Positions 53,595 to 60,870 of a stretch of DNA of 64,000 nucleotides are shown piece by piece. Each line of letters opens with the position of its first letter. Position 1 is the stretch's first letter. The stretch is from contig NZ_PCQA01000004.1 of assembly GCF_002979915.1 (NCBI RefSeq), positions 124,001-188,000 on the forward strand, written 5' to 3'. The position numbers and the translations under genes were made by a program. A model generated the notes under the pieces. That model did no database searches. It saw only the letters and a list, made by a program, of their open reading frames with translations, and was not told where the DNA came from. The DNA is from Arthrobacter sp. MYb213. Its GTDB lineage: Bacteria; Actinomycetota; Actinomycetes; Actinomycetales; Micrococcaceae.

Positions 53595-55214
53595 TTGACT
53601 GCCAAAGAGCACAATAACCCAGTAGTGCGCATCGAAGACTTAGCGGTTCGTTATGCACAGGGAACCCACGCGGTCCAAGGGGTAGATCTAGAAGTGCCGG
53701 CCGGGCAGATCGTTGCAATTGTTGGCGAATCAGGTTCCGGAAAGTCCACCCTGACAAAGGCGCTGATCGGCTTGCTTCCTATCGACGCCACCACATCCGG
53801 AAGCATCCGGTTCGGCGGCACCGAGGTCACCACGTTGGATCTGCGTCAATGGCGTGAAATCCGAGGAGCGGGGATCGGTTTAGTTCCTCAAGATCCAGGC
53901 GCTTCGTTGGACCCGGTCCAGACCATCGGCTCACAGCTGATCGAGGTTTTCCGGCTACACCCAGAGCGTTCTGTACCTAAAAAGCAGTGGCGTAGCAAAG
54001 CCATTGAACTGTTGAGCAGCGTAGGCATTGATCGAGCCGAACAACGACTAAGCCAGTATCCTCACGAGCTCTCTGGAGGGCTGAAACAACGGGTGCTGAT
54101 TGCCATTGCCTTCGCGCTAAACCCGCAGCTACTTATAGCGGACGAGCCGACCAGCGCGCTGGATGTCACCGTACAGCGTACGGTTCTTGAAGTGTTCGTC
54201 TCCCTAGCCAGAGAGAAGGGAACTACGGTCCTATTCGTCACTCACGACCTCGCCGTTGCGACGGACATCGCGGACCGGGTGTTGGTAATGAACGGCGGCA
54301 AGGTACTCGAAGACCGTTCGGTACGCGAGCTCATTACCGACAGTACAGACGAATACACTAAGGCATTGCTAGACCAGGCGTACGCACATAATCAGAGGCG
54401 TGAAGCCAACGACAGCAAAGATGTAGTCATTCGGGTTAACGATCTTGGGAAAGAATTTGGTCGAGGCCCACAAACTCATAAGGCAGTGAACCATGTCAGT
54501 TTCGAGGTTGCTCGCGGAACTACGTTCTCTCTCGTTGGAGAATCAGGGTCCGGCAAATCTACGACTGCAAAAATTCTTATGGGACTCCTTCCAACAAGCC
54601 ACGGCAGTGTAGAGATCAACGGCGTAGACGTCACTTCAATCAGCGGCCGGCAACGCTACGATCTCTGGCGTCAAGCCCAGCTTGTCTACCAAAACCCCGA
54701 CTCGGCCTTGGACCCGCGACAAACAGTCCGAGAGATTATCGACGAGCCGATGCGCAACTACAAGCTCGGCGATGCCCGCTGGCGCAACAACCGCGTGAAC
54801 GAACTGATGGAACAGGTAAACCTCAGTCCAGAACTTTCTGGAAAGCGCTCGCCGGAACTATCTGGTGGGCAGCGTCAGCGAGTAGCAATTGCTCGGGCCT
54901 TGGCCAGTGGAGCAAAGATTCTGGTGCTTGACGAAGCACTCAGCGCGCTAGATGTGCTGACTCAAGAACAGATCCTAACTTTGCTTGATCGGCTCCAGCG
55001 TGAGCAACAACTGACTTATTTATTTATCTCCCATGACCTTCATGTGGTTGAACGTATCAGCCACCATGTTGGGGTAATGCGTCAGGGCGAACTGGTAGAA
55101 ACCGGAACCATTGATCAGGTGTTTTCTAATCCCAAACATGACTACACCCGTACCTTGCTCGCTGCGAATCCGGGAGAGAAGCTTCGCGAGCTTGAACATC
55201 TGCGTAGCGCTTAG
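53595..55214 (+). CDS. Duplicated ABC ATPase (DppD-DppF fusion)
   Basis: A 539-residue protein with two complete nucleotide-binding domains, replacing separate DppD and DppF. Domain 1: P-loop GESGSGKST at 44-52, signature LSGGLKQR, Walker B LLIADEPTSALD. Domain 2 begins near 275: a second GESGSGKST, signature LSGGQRQR, Walker B ILVLDEALSALD. The signature of domain 1 has Gly-Leu-Lys in place of Gly-Gln-Arg, a modest change. The start is an unusual TTG (53595), well supported by GAGGAGG six bases upstream. It powers the two preceding permeases. Confidence 0.92.
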   Translation: MTAKEHNNPVVRIEDLAVRYAQGTHAVQGVDLEVPAGQIVAIVGESGSGKSTLTKALIGLLPIDATTSGSIRFGGTEVTTLDLRQWREIRGAGIGLVPQDPGASLDPVQTIGSQLIEVFRLHPERSVPKKQWRSKAIELLSSVGIDRAEQRLSQYPHELSGGLKQRVLIAIAFALNPQLLIADEPTSALDVTVQRTVLEVFVSLAREKGTTVLFVTHDLAVATDIADRVLVMNGGKVLEDRSVRELITDSTDEYTKALLDQAYAHNQRREANDSKDVVIRVNDLGKEFGRGPQTHKAVNHVSFEVARGTTFSLVGESGSGKSTTAKILMGLLPTSHGSVEINGVDVTSISGRQRYDLWRQAQLVYQNPDSALDPRQTVREIIDEPMRNYKLGDARWRNNRVNELMEQVNLSPELSGKRSPELSGGQRQRVAIARALASGAKILVLDEALSALDVLTQEQILTLLDRLQREQQLTYLFISHDLHVVERISHHVGVMRQGELVETGTIDQVFSNPKHDYTRTLLAANPGEKLRELEHLRSA

Positions 55215-55262
55215 TAAAAAGTTCATCCCTGCACTGATAGAGATCACAGGAAAGAGAAGTCC

Positions 55263-56486
55263 ATGAGCAATCACCTCACTGAGTCCTTGAGTTCCGAAGC
55301 CGCTTACCAACAACTGATTGAGCGATTCAGCCCGGTATTTGAACGCATTGCCGAGGGTGCAACACGTCGAGAGCAAGAGCGTGTGTTGCCCTTTGAGCAG
55401 GTTGGGTGGCTTAAGGATTCCGGCTTCACCTGCTTGCGTGTGCCGCGTAGTCATGGGGGTGATCCCATTAGCCACGAACAGCTCTTTCGGTTGCTAATAG
55501 AGCTTGCTGCCGCTGATTCAAACGTTGCTCATCTACTGCGTAGTCACTTTTCCTTCGTCGAAACTATCGCCTTGCAGCCGGACGAGTTTCAGGACCGCTG
55601 GTTCCCACGAGTGCTTGCCGGTCAGATCTTCGGAAACGCCGCCACCGAACGTGGTGGTAATGCGCTGGGCACCACCAATACGCGTTTGAAGAAAACCGCA
55701 GAAGGGTGGGTGCTAAACGGCGAAAAGTACTACACCACTGGTTCAATCTTTGCCGACTGGGTGGTAGTGATGGCCTCCACCGATGGAATTGAAGGACGCC
55801 AGTACGCGATAGTTGACCGTCATGGCGAGGGGGTGGAGATCCTTGATGATTGGGATGGATTCGGCCAGCCGCTAACCGGGACCGGTACGGGGATTTTCAC
55901 CGACGTCCCGGTGGAAGAAAATAATATTCTGCAGCGGAAAGTTGCCTCCACGCTGGAGCCCGCGTTCTTCCAGCTTTGCCTGCTCGCGGTACTAGTAGGC
56001 ATTGGTAAGGCAGCCCGCAATGAGGCAGCGCATATCGTGGCAACACGCACCAGAACGTTCAACACCGGATCGGGAGAGCTGTTCCGCAACGACCCGCAAA
56101 TTCAAGAACTGGTAGGGCGCCTTGCTGCTAACGTCTACGCAGCGGAATCTATTGTGGTCACGGCCGCCCGAGAACTAGATGCGGCCCATGATCCATCGCT
56201 GGCTCTGGATAGCGAAGCGGCTTATCTTCGTGCCGAGCTAGCGGTCCAACAGGCACACGTTGCTGCGCCCAAGCTTGTACTTGATGCGACCAGTGAGCTA
56301 TTTGACGTGACAGGGGCCTCGGCCGTCTCCACCAGCAAGTCATTGGATCGTTTCTGGCGTAATGCACGCACGGTGGCCACCCACAATCCTGTCGCATTCA
56401 AGGCCCGCTCGGTGGGCGATTACTTTATTAACGGCACTATTCCAACGGGCCTAAATTCAATTGGCGACGCCAAGGGAGCAAAATAA
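55263..56486 (+). CDS. SfnB/DszC-like flavin monooxygenase, copy 2
   Basis: A 407-residue paralogue of the gene at 39685-41019, shorter at the N-terminus. Conserved blocks: REQERVLPFEQVGWLKDSGF, the helix with SNVAHLLRSHFSFVET, TERGGNALGTTNTR, GEKYYTTGSIFADWVVV and FWRNARTVATHNPVAFKAR. The acyl-CoA dehydrogenase fold with reduced-flavin chemistry is expected, acting on an organosulfur compound. GGAAAGAG precedes the ATG. It is the fifth gene of the ABC operon and ends one base before the next ATG. Confidence 0.82.
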   Translation: MSNHLTESLSSEAAYQQLIERFSPVFERIAEGATRREQERVLPFEQVGWLKDSGFTCLRVPRSHGGDPISHEQLFRLLIELAAADSNVAHLLRSHFSFVETIALQPDEFQDRWFPRVLAGQIFGNAATERGGNALGTTNTRLKKTAEGWVLNGEKYYTTGSIFADWVVVMASTDGIEGRQYAIVDRHGEGVEILDDWDGFGQPLTGTGTGIFTDVPVEENNILQRKVASTLEPAFFQLCLLAVLVGIGKAARNEAAHIVATRTRTFNTGSGELFRNDPQIQELVGRLAANVYAAESIVVTAARELDAAHDPSLALDSEAAYLRAELAVQQAHVAAPKLVLDATSELFDVTGASAVSTSKSLDRFWRNARTVATHNPVAFKARSVGDYFINGTIPTGLNSIGDAKGAK

Positions 56487-56487
56487 C

Positions 56488-57906
56488 ATGGGTACTTTCG
56501 ACTCTCGCCCCCGGTTCATCCTTTCGGCTTTTCTGATGAACACCTCCAGTCATATTCTCGGGGGAATGTGGCGACATCCAGATGCGCAGCAGGACCGCTT
56601 TCATGAATTGGGGCTCTGGGTGGATTTGGCGAAGAAACTCGAAGAAGCCAAGTTTGACAACCTTTTCTTCGCCGACGTAGCAGGCGTTTACGGTGATCAC
56701 GAAGGTGGCTGGGCTTCTTTGGCCCGTAAAGGAATGCAGATTCCAAGTCATGATCCAATGGTGTTGCTCTCGGCGCTATCTGCGACGACTAAAGACATTG
56801 GACTGGCTATGACCAGTTCCGTAGTGCAGTCTCATCCGTTCCAATTTGCCCGACAAATTTCCACGTTGGACCACCTCTCCCAAGGGCGTGTGGCTTGGAA
56901 TATTGTGACCAGTGTTCTCGAGAATACGCACCGCAATTTTGGTGCGAAAAACCTTATGGGTCATGACGACCGGTACGGCTGGGCTGAAGAGTATGTAGAT
57001 GCCGCGTACAAGCTCTGGGAAGGTTCTTGGGAAGACGATGCGTTGAAAGCTGACAAGGAATCCGGACTTTATGCAGACCCAGCGCGGATTAACAAGATTA
57101 ACCACCGCGGTGAGATCTACTCAATTGACGGTCCACACCAGGCGCTTCCTAGCGCACAGCGCACACCGTTTCTCTTCCAGGCAGGGTCTTCTGCGCGGGG
57201 AAGCCAATTTGCAGCTACCCATGCCGAAGCCACATTCTTATTCGCACCGCATCCACAATATGTGGCCAAGAAGGTCACCGGCTTAACTCAAAATTTGCAG
57301 GCTGCGGGGCGCACACGTGAGGACATCAAAGTTTTCGCAGGTCTCTCCTTCGTCGTCGGTTCCACGGAAGCTGAGGCAAAGGCCTTGGAAGCTGAATACG
57401 ATCAATATCTTGACCCGCATGCAATCATCGCCCATATCGGCGGTGGAATCGGTGTAGACCTTGGTGGATTGGAGCTAGACACTCCACTGGGTGAGGTCAA
57501 AACGGAGGGTGCTCAGGGAGTACTTGAAGCCGTCTTAGCGTCTACTCCGGGGCGTAACCCGACCCTGCGCGACCTCGCGCACTACCGGGCGAAAGCGCAA
57601 CAGATTGTGGGAACGCCAGAACAGATCACTGACAAGTTACTTGAATGGCAGGATGCGGGGATTGACGGGCTGAATGTCATGAACCACATCTTGCCTGGAT
57701 CTTATGACAACTTCATCGAGGGGCTACTTCCGGAACTTCAACGTCGTGGACTGGCACAGACCGAGTATGCTCCCGGGAGCCTGCGCGAGAAGGTCTTCGG
57801 TCGCGGAGACAAACTGCCAGAAAACCATCCGGCAGCCAAGTACCGTGGTTCCTTTGGTGACCTGTCTGCCACCAATCTGGAAAAGGATCTTCAACAGGTA
57901 CCGTGA
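56488..57906 (+). CDS. LLM flavin monooxygenase (NtaA/SnaA/DszA family)
   Basis: A 472-residue luciferase-like enzyme. Family blocks: FLMNTSSHILGGMWRHPDAQQ, HDPMVLLSALSATTKDIGLAMTSS, GRVAWNIVTSVLENTHRNFG, YGWAEEYVDAAYKLWEGSWEDDAL and FLFQAGSSARGSQFAA. It differs from the DmoA-like copy in the first 40 residues and in the active-site loops, and looks nearer the general NtaA/SnaA subgroup that cleaves C-N or C-S bonds of larger substrates. GGGAGC precedes the ATG at 56488. It ends the operon; an 11-bp hairpin follows at 57926-57964. Confidence 0.82.
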   Translation: MGTFDSRPRFILSAFLMNTSSHILGGMWRHPDAQQDRFHELGLWVDLAKKLEEAKFDNLFFADVAGVYGDHEGGWASLARKGMQIPSHDPMVLLSALSATTKDIGLAMTSSVVQSHPFQFARQISTLDHLSQGRVAWNIVTSVLENTHRNFGAKNLMGHDDRYGWAEEYVDAAYKLWEGSWEDDALKADKESGLYADPARINKINHRGEIYSIDGPHQALPSAQRTPFLFQAGSSARGSQFAATHAEATFLFAPHPQYVAKKVTGLTQNLQAAGRTREDIKVFAGLSFVVGSTEAEAKALEAEYDQYLDPHAIIAHIGGGIGVDLGGLELDTPLGEVKTEGAQGVLEAVLASTPGRNPTLRDLAHYRAKAQQIVGTPEQITDKLLEWQDAGIDGLNVMNHILPGSYDNFIEGLLPELQRRGLAQTEYAPGSLREKVFGRGDKLPENHPAAKYRGSFGDLSATNLEKDLQQVP

Positions 57907-57925
57907 GCCGACTGCTCAGGTTGTA

Positions 57926-57964
57926 GCAGTGATTCGCGGGCAATGGGGGACCTCGAATCACTGC
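57926..57964 (+). terminator. Hairpin after the Dpp-type/monooxygenase operon
   Basis: Arms GCAGTGATTCG (57926-57936) and CGAATCACTGC (57954-57964), 17-base loop, 20 bases after the operon's last stop. No U tract. Confidence 0.6.
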
Positions 57965-58034
57965 CCGGTGGTGAACTCATAAGAATTCGCTGCGTTGCTT
58001 TGGCCGTTTGAAGGATCACGGTAAGGTGGCGATC

Positions 58035-58451
58035 ATGAGCAACCAACATGTCAACGATCAGGCAATAGTCCGCAGATTATTGACGACGCCTGCGCGATGG
58101 GCGGTCGTAGGACTGAGCGCTAACCCGCATCGGGTGGCCCCATCAATTGCTAGGTACCTCCGCGACGACCTAGGCATGGAAATCATTCCTGTCTCGCTAC
58201 GTGCCGAAGATGCACTTGGAGAAAAAGGTTATGCGAGACTCGATGAGATTCCCGGGCAAATCGACGTGGTGAACTGTTTCGTCAATTCGCAGAAGGTCGG
58301 CGATATTGTGGACCAAGCAATCGCGGTCGGGGCAAAAGCTATCTGGATGCAGCTGGGAGTTATTGATGAGCGCGCCGCCGAGCGTGCTAAAGAAGCAGGG
58401 CTCGAAGTAGTCATGGACACCTGCCCAAAGATTGAATATCCGCTGCTCTAA
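58035..58451 (+). CDS. CoA-binding-domain protein (CoA_binding_2), copy 2
   Basis: A 138-residue relative of the metY-linked protein at 26796-27290, shorter at both ends. It shows WAVVGLSANPHRVAPSIARYL (nucleotide loop), IIPVSLRAEDALGEKGY, PGQIDVVNCFVNSQKVGDIVDQAI, IWMQLGV and MDTCPKIEYP. ATG at 58035 is chosen because AAGGTGG precedes it by five bases; an in-frame TTG at 58008 lacks a site. Separate promoter likely, since it follows the operon hairpin. Two such genes at the two ends of the sulfur region suggest a shared function. Confidence 0.8.
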   Translation: MSNQHVNDQAIVRRLLTTPARWAVVGLSANPHRVAPSIARYLRDDLGMEIIPVSLRAEDALGEKGYARLDEIPGQIDVVNCFVNSQKVGDIVDQAIAVGAKAIWMQLGVIDERAAERAKEAGLEVVMDTCPKIEYPLL

Positions 58452-58533
58452 GCCCTTGAGCTAGTGGATGCAAGACTAACCATCTTGATACGGTAAAAGC
58501 ACTAGCCCCGGTCTTACCTCTGAAGGACATTTG

Positions 58534-58950
58534 ATGCCAGACGATTCGCTCGAAGTACTTCATGAGCGCTGGCGCGCCCTCTGTCTGGAGATGCCCGGAG
58601 CGTTTGAAGATTTTCCCTTCGGTGAAGGTTTCAGCGTTTTTAAGATAGCCGGTCGTGATCGCGCAAAAGCAAAAATGTTCGGATTGCTGATGGAACGCGA
58701 CGGTGAGCTGTTACTGAATTTGAAATGCGAGCCAGCGATTTCAGATCAATTGCGAAGCGAATATGAGCAGATTATCCCCGGATATCATATGAGCAAAAAG
58801 CACTGGAATTCGTTGCTCCCTGGGCTGGAAACCGAGCATATGCGCGAACTGATTGAAGACTCATATGATCTGGTGATCGAAGGCATGCCCAGGCGTGACC
58901 AAGAATTCATCCGGTTTCAAACCAAAGTCTCGGGTGAATCGTTAGACTGA
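58534..58950 (+). CDS. MmcQ/YjbR-family protein
   Basis: A 138-residue protein of the CyaY-like double-wing MmcQ/YjbR family. Typical are the start HERWRALCLEMPGAFEDFPFGEGFSVFKI, the FGLLM... strand with LLNLKCEPAISDQLRSEYEQIIPGYHMSKKHWNSLL, and the late helix LIEDSYDLVIEGMP. GAAGGA lies six bases before ATG 58534. Function of the family is not settled; DNA binding is the usual suggestion. It precedes the ABM-domain gene by five bases and may be co-transcribed with it. Confidence 0.82.
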   Translation: MPDDSLEVLHERWRALCLEMPGAFEDFPFGEGFSVFKIAGRDRAKAKMFGLLMERDGELLLNLKCEPAISDQLRSEYEQIIPGYHMSKKHWNSLLPGLETEHMRELIEDSYDLVIEGMPRRDQEFIRFQTKVSGESLD

Positions 58951-58955
58951 TTTAC

Positions 58956-59279
58956 ATGTACTTCATTGTCGTTAAATATCAGGTAAAGCCGGAATTTTCC
59001 GAGAGCTTCATGTCCCACGTTGCACAGTTCACTGAGGCCACCCGCGCCGAAGCAGGCAACATGTGGTTTGACTGGTCACGCAGTGTTGAAGATGCGAATC
59101 AGTACGTTCTCGTCGAAGCGTTCCGCGATGACGAAGCTGCTTCGGCTCACGTTAACTCTGAGCACTTCGCTGCGGGTCTTGAATCCATGCGTCCGTTGCT
59201 TGTCCAGACCCCGAAGATCATCTCGCGCAAGATCGATGGCGAAGGCTGGGACGAAATGGGCGAGTTGCAGATCGGCTAG
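58956..59279 (+). CDS. Antibiotic-biosynthesis-monooxygenase (ABM) domain protein
   Basis: A 107-residue ferredoxin-like dimeric barrel of the YgiN/ABM family, often called putative quinol monooxygenase. The pattern is FIVVKYQVKPEFSESFMSHVAQFTEATRAEAGNMWFDWSRSVEDANQYVLVEAFRDDEAASAHVNSEHF, which matches the family's strand-helix order and its His near the C-terminal half. It is cytoplasmic. No clear ribosome site; probably translated after the YjbR-type gene. A strong terminator follows. Confidence 0.85.
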   Translation: MYFIVVKYQVKPEFSESFMSHVAQFTEATRAEAGNMWFDWSRSVEDANQYVLVEAFRDDEAASAHVNSEHFAAGLESMRPLLVQTPKIISRKIDGEGWDEMGELQIG

Positions 59280-59298
59280 TCCCCAAAACCACATATCG

Positions 59299-59340
59299 AC
59301 GCGGCTCGTGAATGGAGAAAACTCCACTCACGAGCCGCGT
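59299..59340 (+). terminator. Terminator after the YjbR/ABM genes
   Basis: Stem of 19 positions with one mismatch (59299-59317 with 59322-59340), loop AAAA, then TTTTTG. Twenty bases after the ABM stop; a clear intrinsic terminator. Confidence 0.9.
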
Positions 59341-59435
59341 TTTTGTTATTGCGCTGATAAAAGTAGGTTGCATTAGTGCACTACGCGGTGAAGACTCGGC
59401 AAGGAAAGCAACTCAACAACTGTGAGGAAGCGATT

Positions 59436-60803
59436 GTGGCTAGAGAACTTGATGTCATCATTATTGGCTGGGGCAAAGGCGGCAAAACCTTGGCCGGAAC
59501 GCTGGCCCGTGCAGGGTGGCGCGTAGCGATCGTGGAACAGTCGGAAAAGATGTATGGGGGAACGTGCATCAACATTGCCTGCGTGCCAACGAAAATCTTG
59601 ATTCACGAAGCCGAACAACACCGCGGCCATGGCGCAGATGCAGATTACTTCAATAGCTCGGTTGAACGTCGCGATGAGCTCACCGGCAAGATGCGTCAAA
59701 AGAATTTCTCCATGCTTGATGACCTGGATTCGGTCTTGGTGCTCACCGGGAAGGCCAGCTTCCTCGGGGCGCACCAGATCAGGGTGGAAAGTGGCGAGGA
59801 CGTTCTCGAGCTGAGCGCACCAAAAATCATTATCAATACCGGTGCAGTGCCAGTAATTCCATCCATCAAGGGTGCGGAAATTAGCGGGCGCATCCATGAT
59901 TCAACTACCCTGCAACATGCCGAACTTCCGAAAAAACTCGTGGTGGTCGGCGGTGGTTACGTGGGCCTCGAATTCGCTTCGATGTTCGCTCAGTTCGGTT
60001 CGGAAGTCAGTGTCTTGGACCGTGGAGAGCGAGCGCTGAAACAAGAGGACGAAGATGTCGCTGCTGAAGTAGTCTCGGCGTTGAACGACGCCGGAGTCAC
60101 CATCATTACTTCGGCCAGCGTCACCAGTCTGAGCCAAGATGCACACAGCGCCACGGTCACCTATGACCGAAATGGAGAAGAGCACCAATTGCACGCAGAT
60201 GCAGTGTTGCTGGCTCTGGGCCGAACCCCAAACACCGCGCCACTAAAACTTGAGAACACTGCCGTGCAGCTCGGTGACAAGGGTGAAATCAAGGTGGATA
60301 AATACCTGGCGACGGATGCGGAAGGGATCTACGCACTTGGCGACGTCATTGGTGGAGCCCAATTCACCTACACTTCGTTGGATGACAACCGGATACTCAA
60401 AGACAAATTTTTAGGCGAAGGTAAACGAAACCTCGAAGATCGTGTTGCGGTACCGAGCACCATGTTTGTCACACCACCCTTGGCCCGCGTGGGATTGAAT
60501 GAAGATCAAGCTCGTGCACAAGGACTAGACATCAAGGTCGCGACGAAAAAGGTTGCAGATATCGCGGCGATGCCGCGTCCCAAAATTGTGGGTGATCCGC
60601 GGGGCATCATCAAATTTGTCGTGGAGCGCAAGACCGACCGAATTCTTGGCGCCGCGTTAATGCACGTAGATTCGCAAGAGGTCATCAACCTAGTTGCGAT
60701 GGCCATGCGTGCAGGGATCAACGCGAGCACTTTGCGTGATTCGATCTTCACTCATCCCTCTTCTACTGAAGCACTCAATGATGTCTTGGGTAGCTTTAAA
60801 TAG
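59436..60803 (+). CDS. rclA: RclA-like pyridine nucleotide-disulfide oxidoreductase
   Basis: A 455-residue flavoprotein of the mercuric-reductase/lipoamide-dehydrogenase fold. FAD motif IIIGWGKGGKTLAGTLA (8-24), redox cysteines Cys44 and Cys49 in GGTCINIACVPTK, NAD(P)H motif VVVGGGYVGLEFASMF, and the second FAD motif YALGDVIGGAQFTYTSLDD. The WGKGGKTLA start, MYGGTCINIACVPTK and the FTHPSSTEALND end match E. coli RclA, which protects against HOCl and reduces related oxidants. GTG at 59436 is preferred to GTG at 59376, because GAGGA lies seven bases upstream and it fits the family start. It stands alone. Confidence 0.88.
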   Translation: MARELDVIIIGWGKGGKTLAGTLARAGWRVAIVEQSEKMYGGTCINIACVPTKILIHEAEQHRGHGADADYFNSSVERRDELTGKMRQKNFSMLDDLDSVLVLTGKASFLGAHQIRVESGEDVLELSAPKIIINTGAVPVIPSIKGAEISGRIHDSTTLQHAELPKKLVVVGGGYVGLEFASMFAQFGSEVSVLDRGERALKQEDEDVAAEVVSALNDAGVTIITSASVTSLSQDAHSATVTYDRNGEEHQLHADAVLLALGRTPNTAPLKLENTAVQLGDKGEIKVDKYLATDAEGIYALGDVIGGAQFTYTSLDDNRILKDKFLGEGKRNLEDRVAVPSTMFVTPPLARVGLNEDQARAQGLDIKVATKKVADIAAMPRPKIVGDPRGIIKFVVERKTDRILGAALMHVDSQEVINLVAMAMRAGINASTLRDSIFTHPSSTEALNDVLGSFK

Positions 60804-60822
60804 TTCCAAAAGGATTTAAAGG

Positions 60823-60858
60823 ATTATGGCACCCCGGAAAATTCCGAGGTGCCATAAT
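60823..60858. terminator. Hairpin between convergent rclA and 5'-nucleotidase genes
   Basis: Arms 60823-60839 and 60842-60858 with one mismatch, loop of two bases, between two converging stops. Weak U character on either side. Confidence 0.65.
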
Positions 60859-60870
60859 TCTTAGCGTTAT

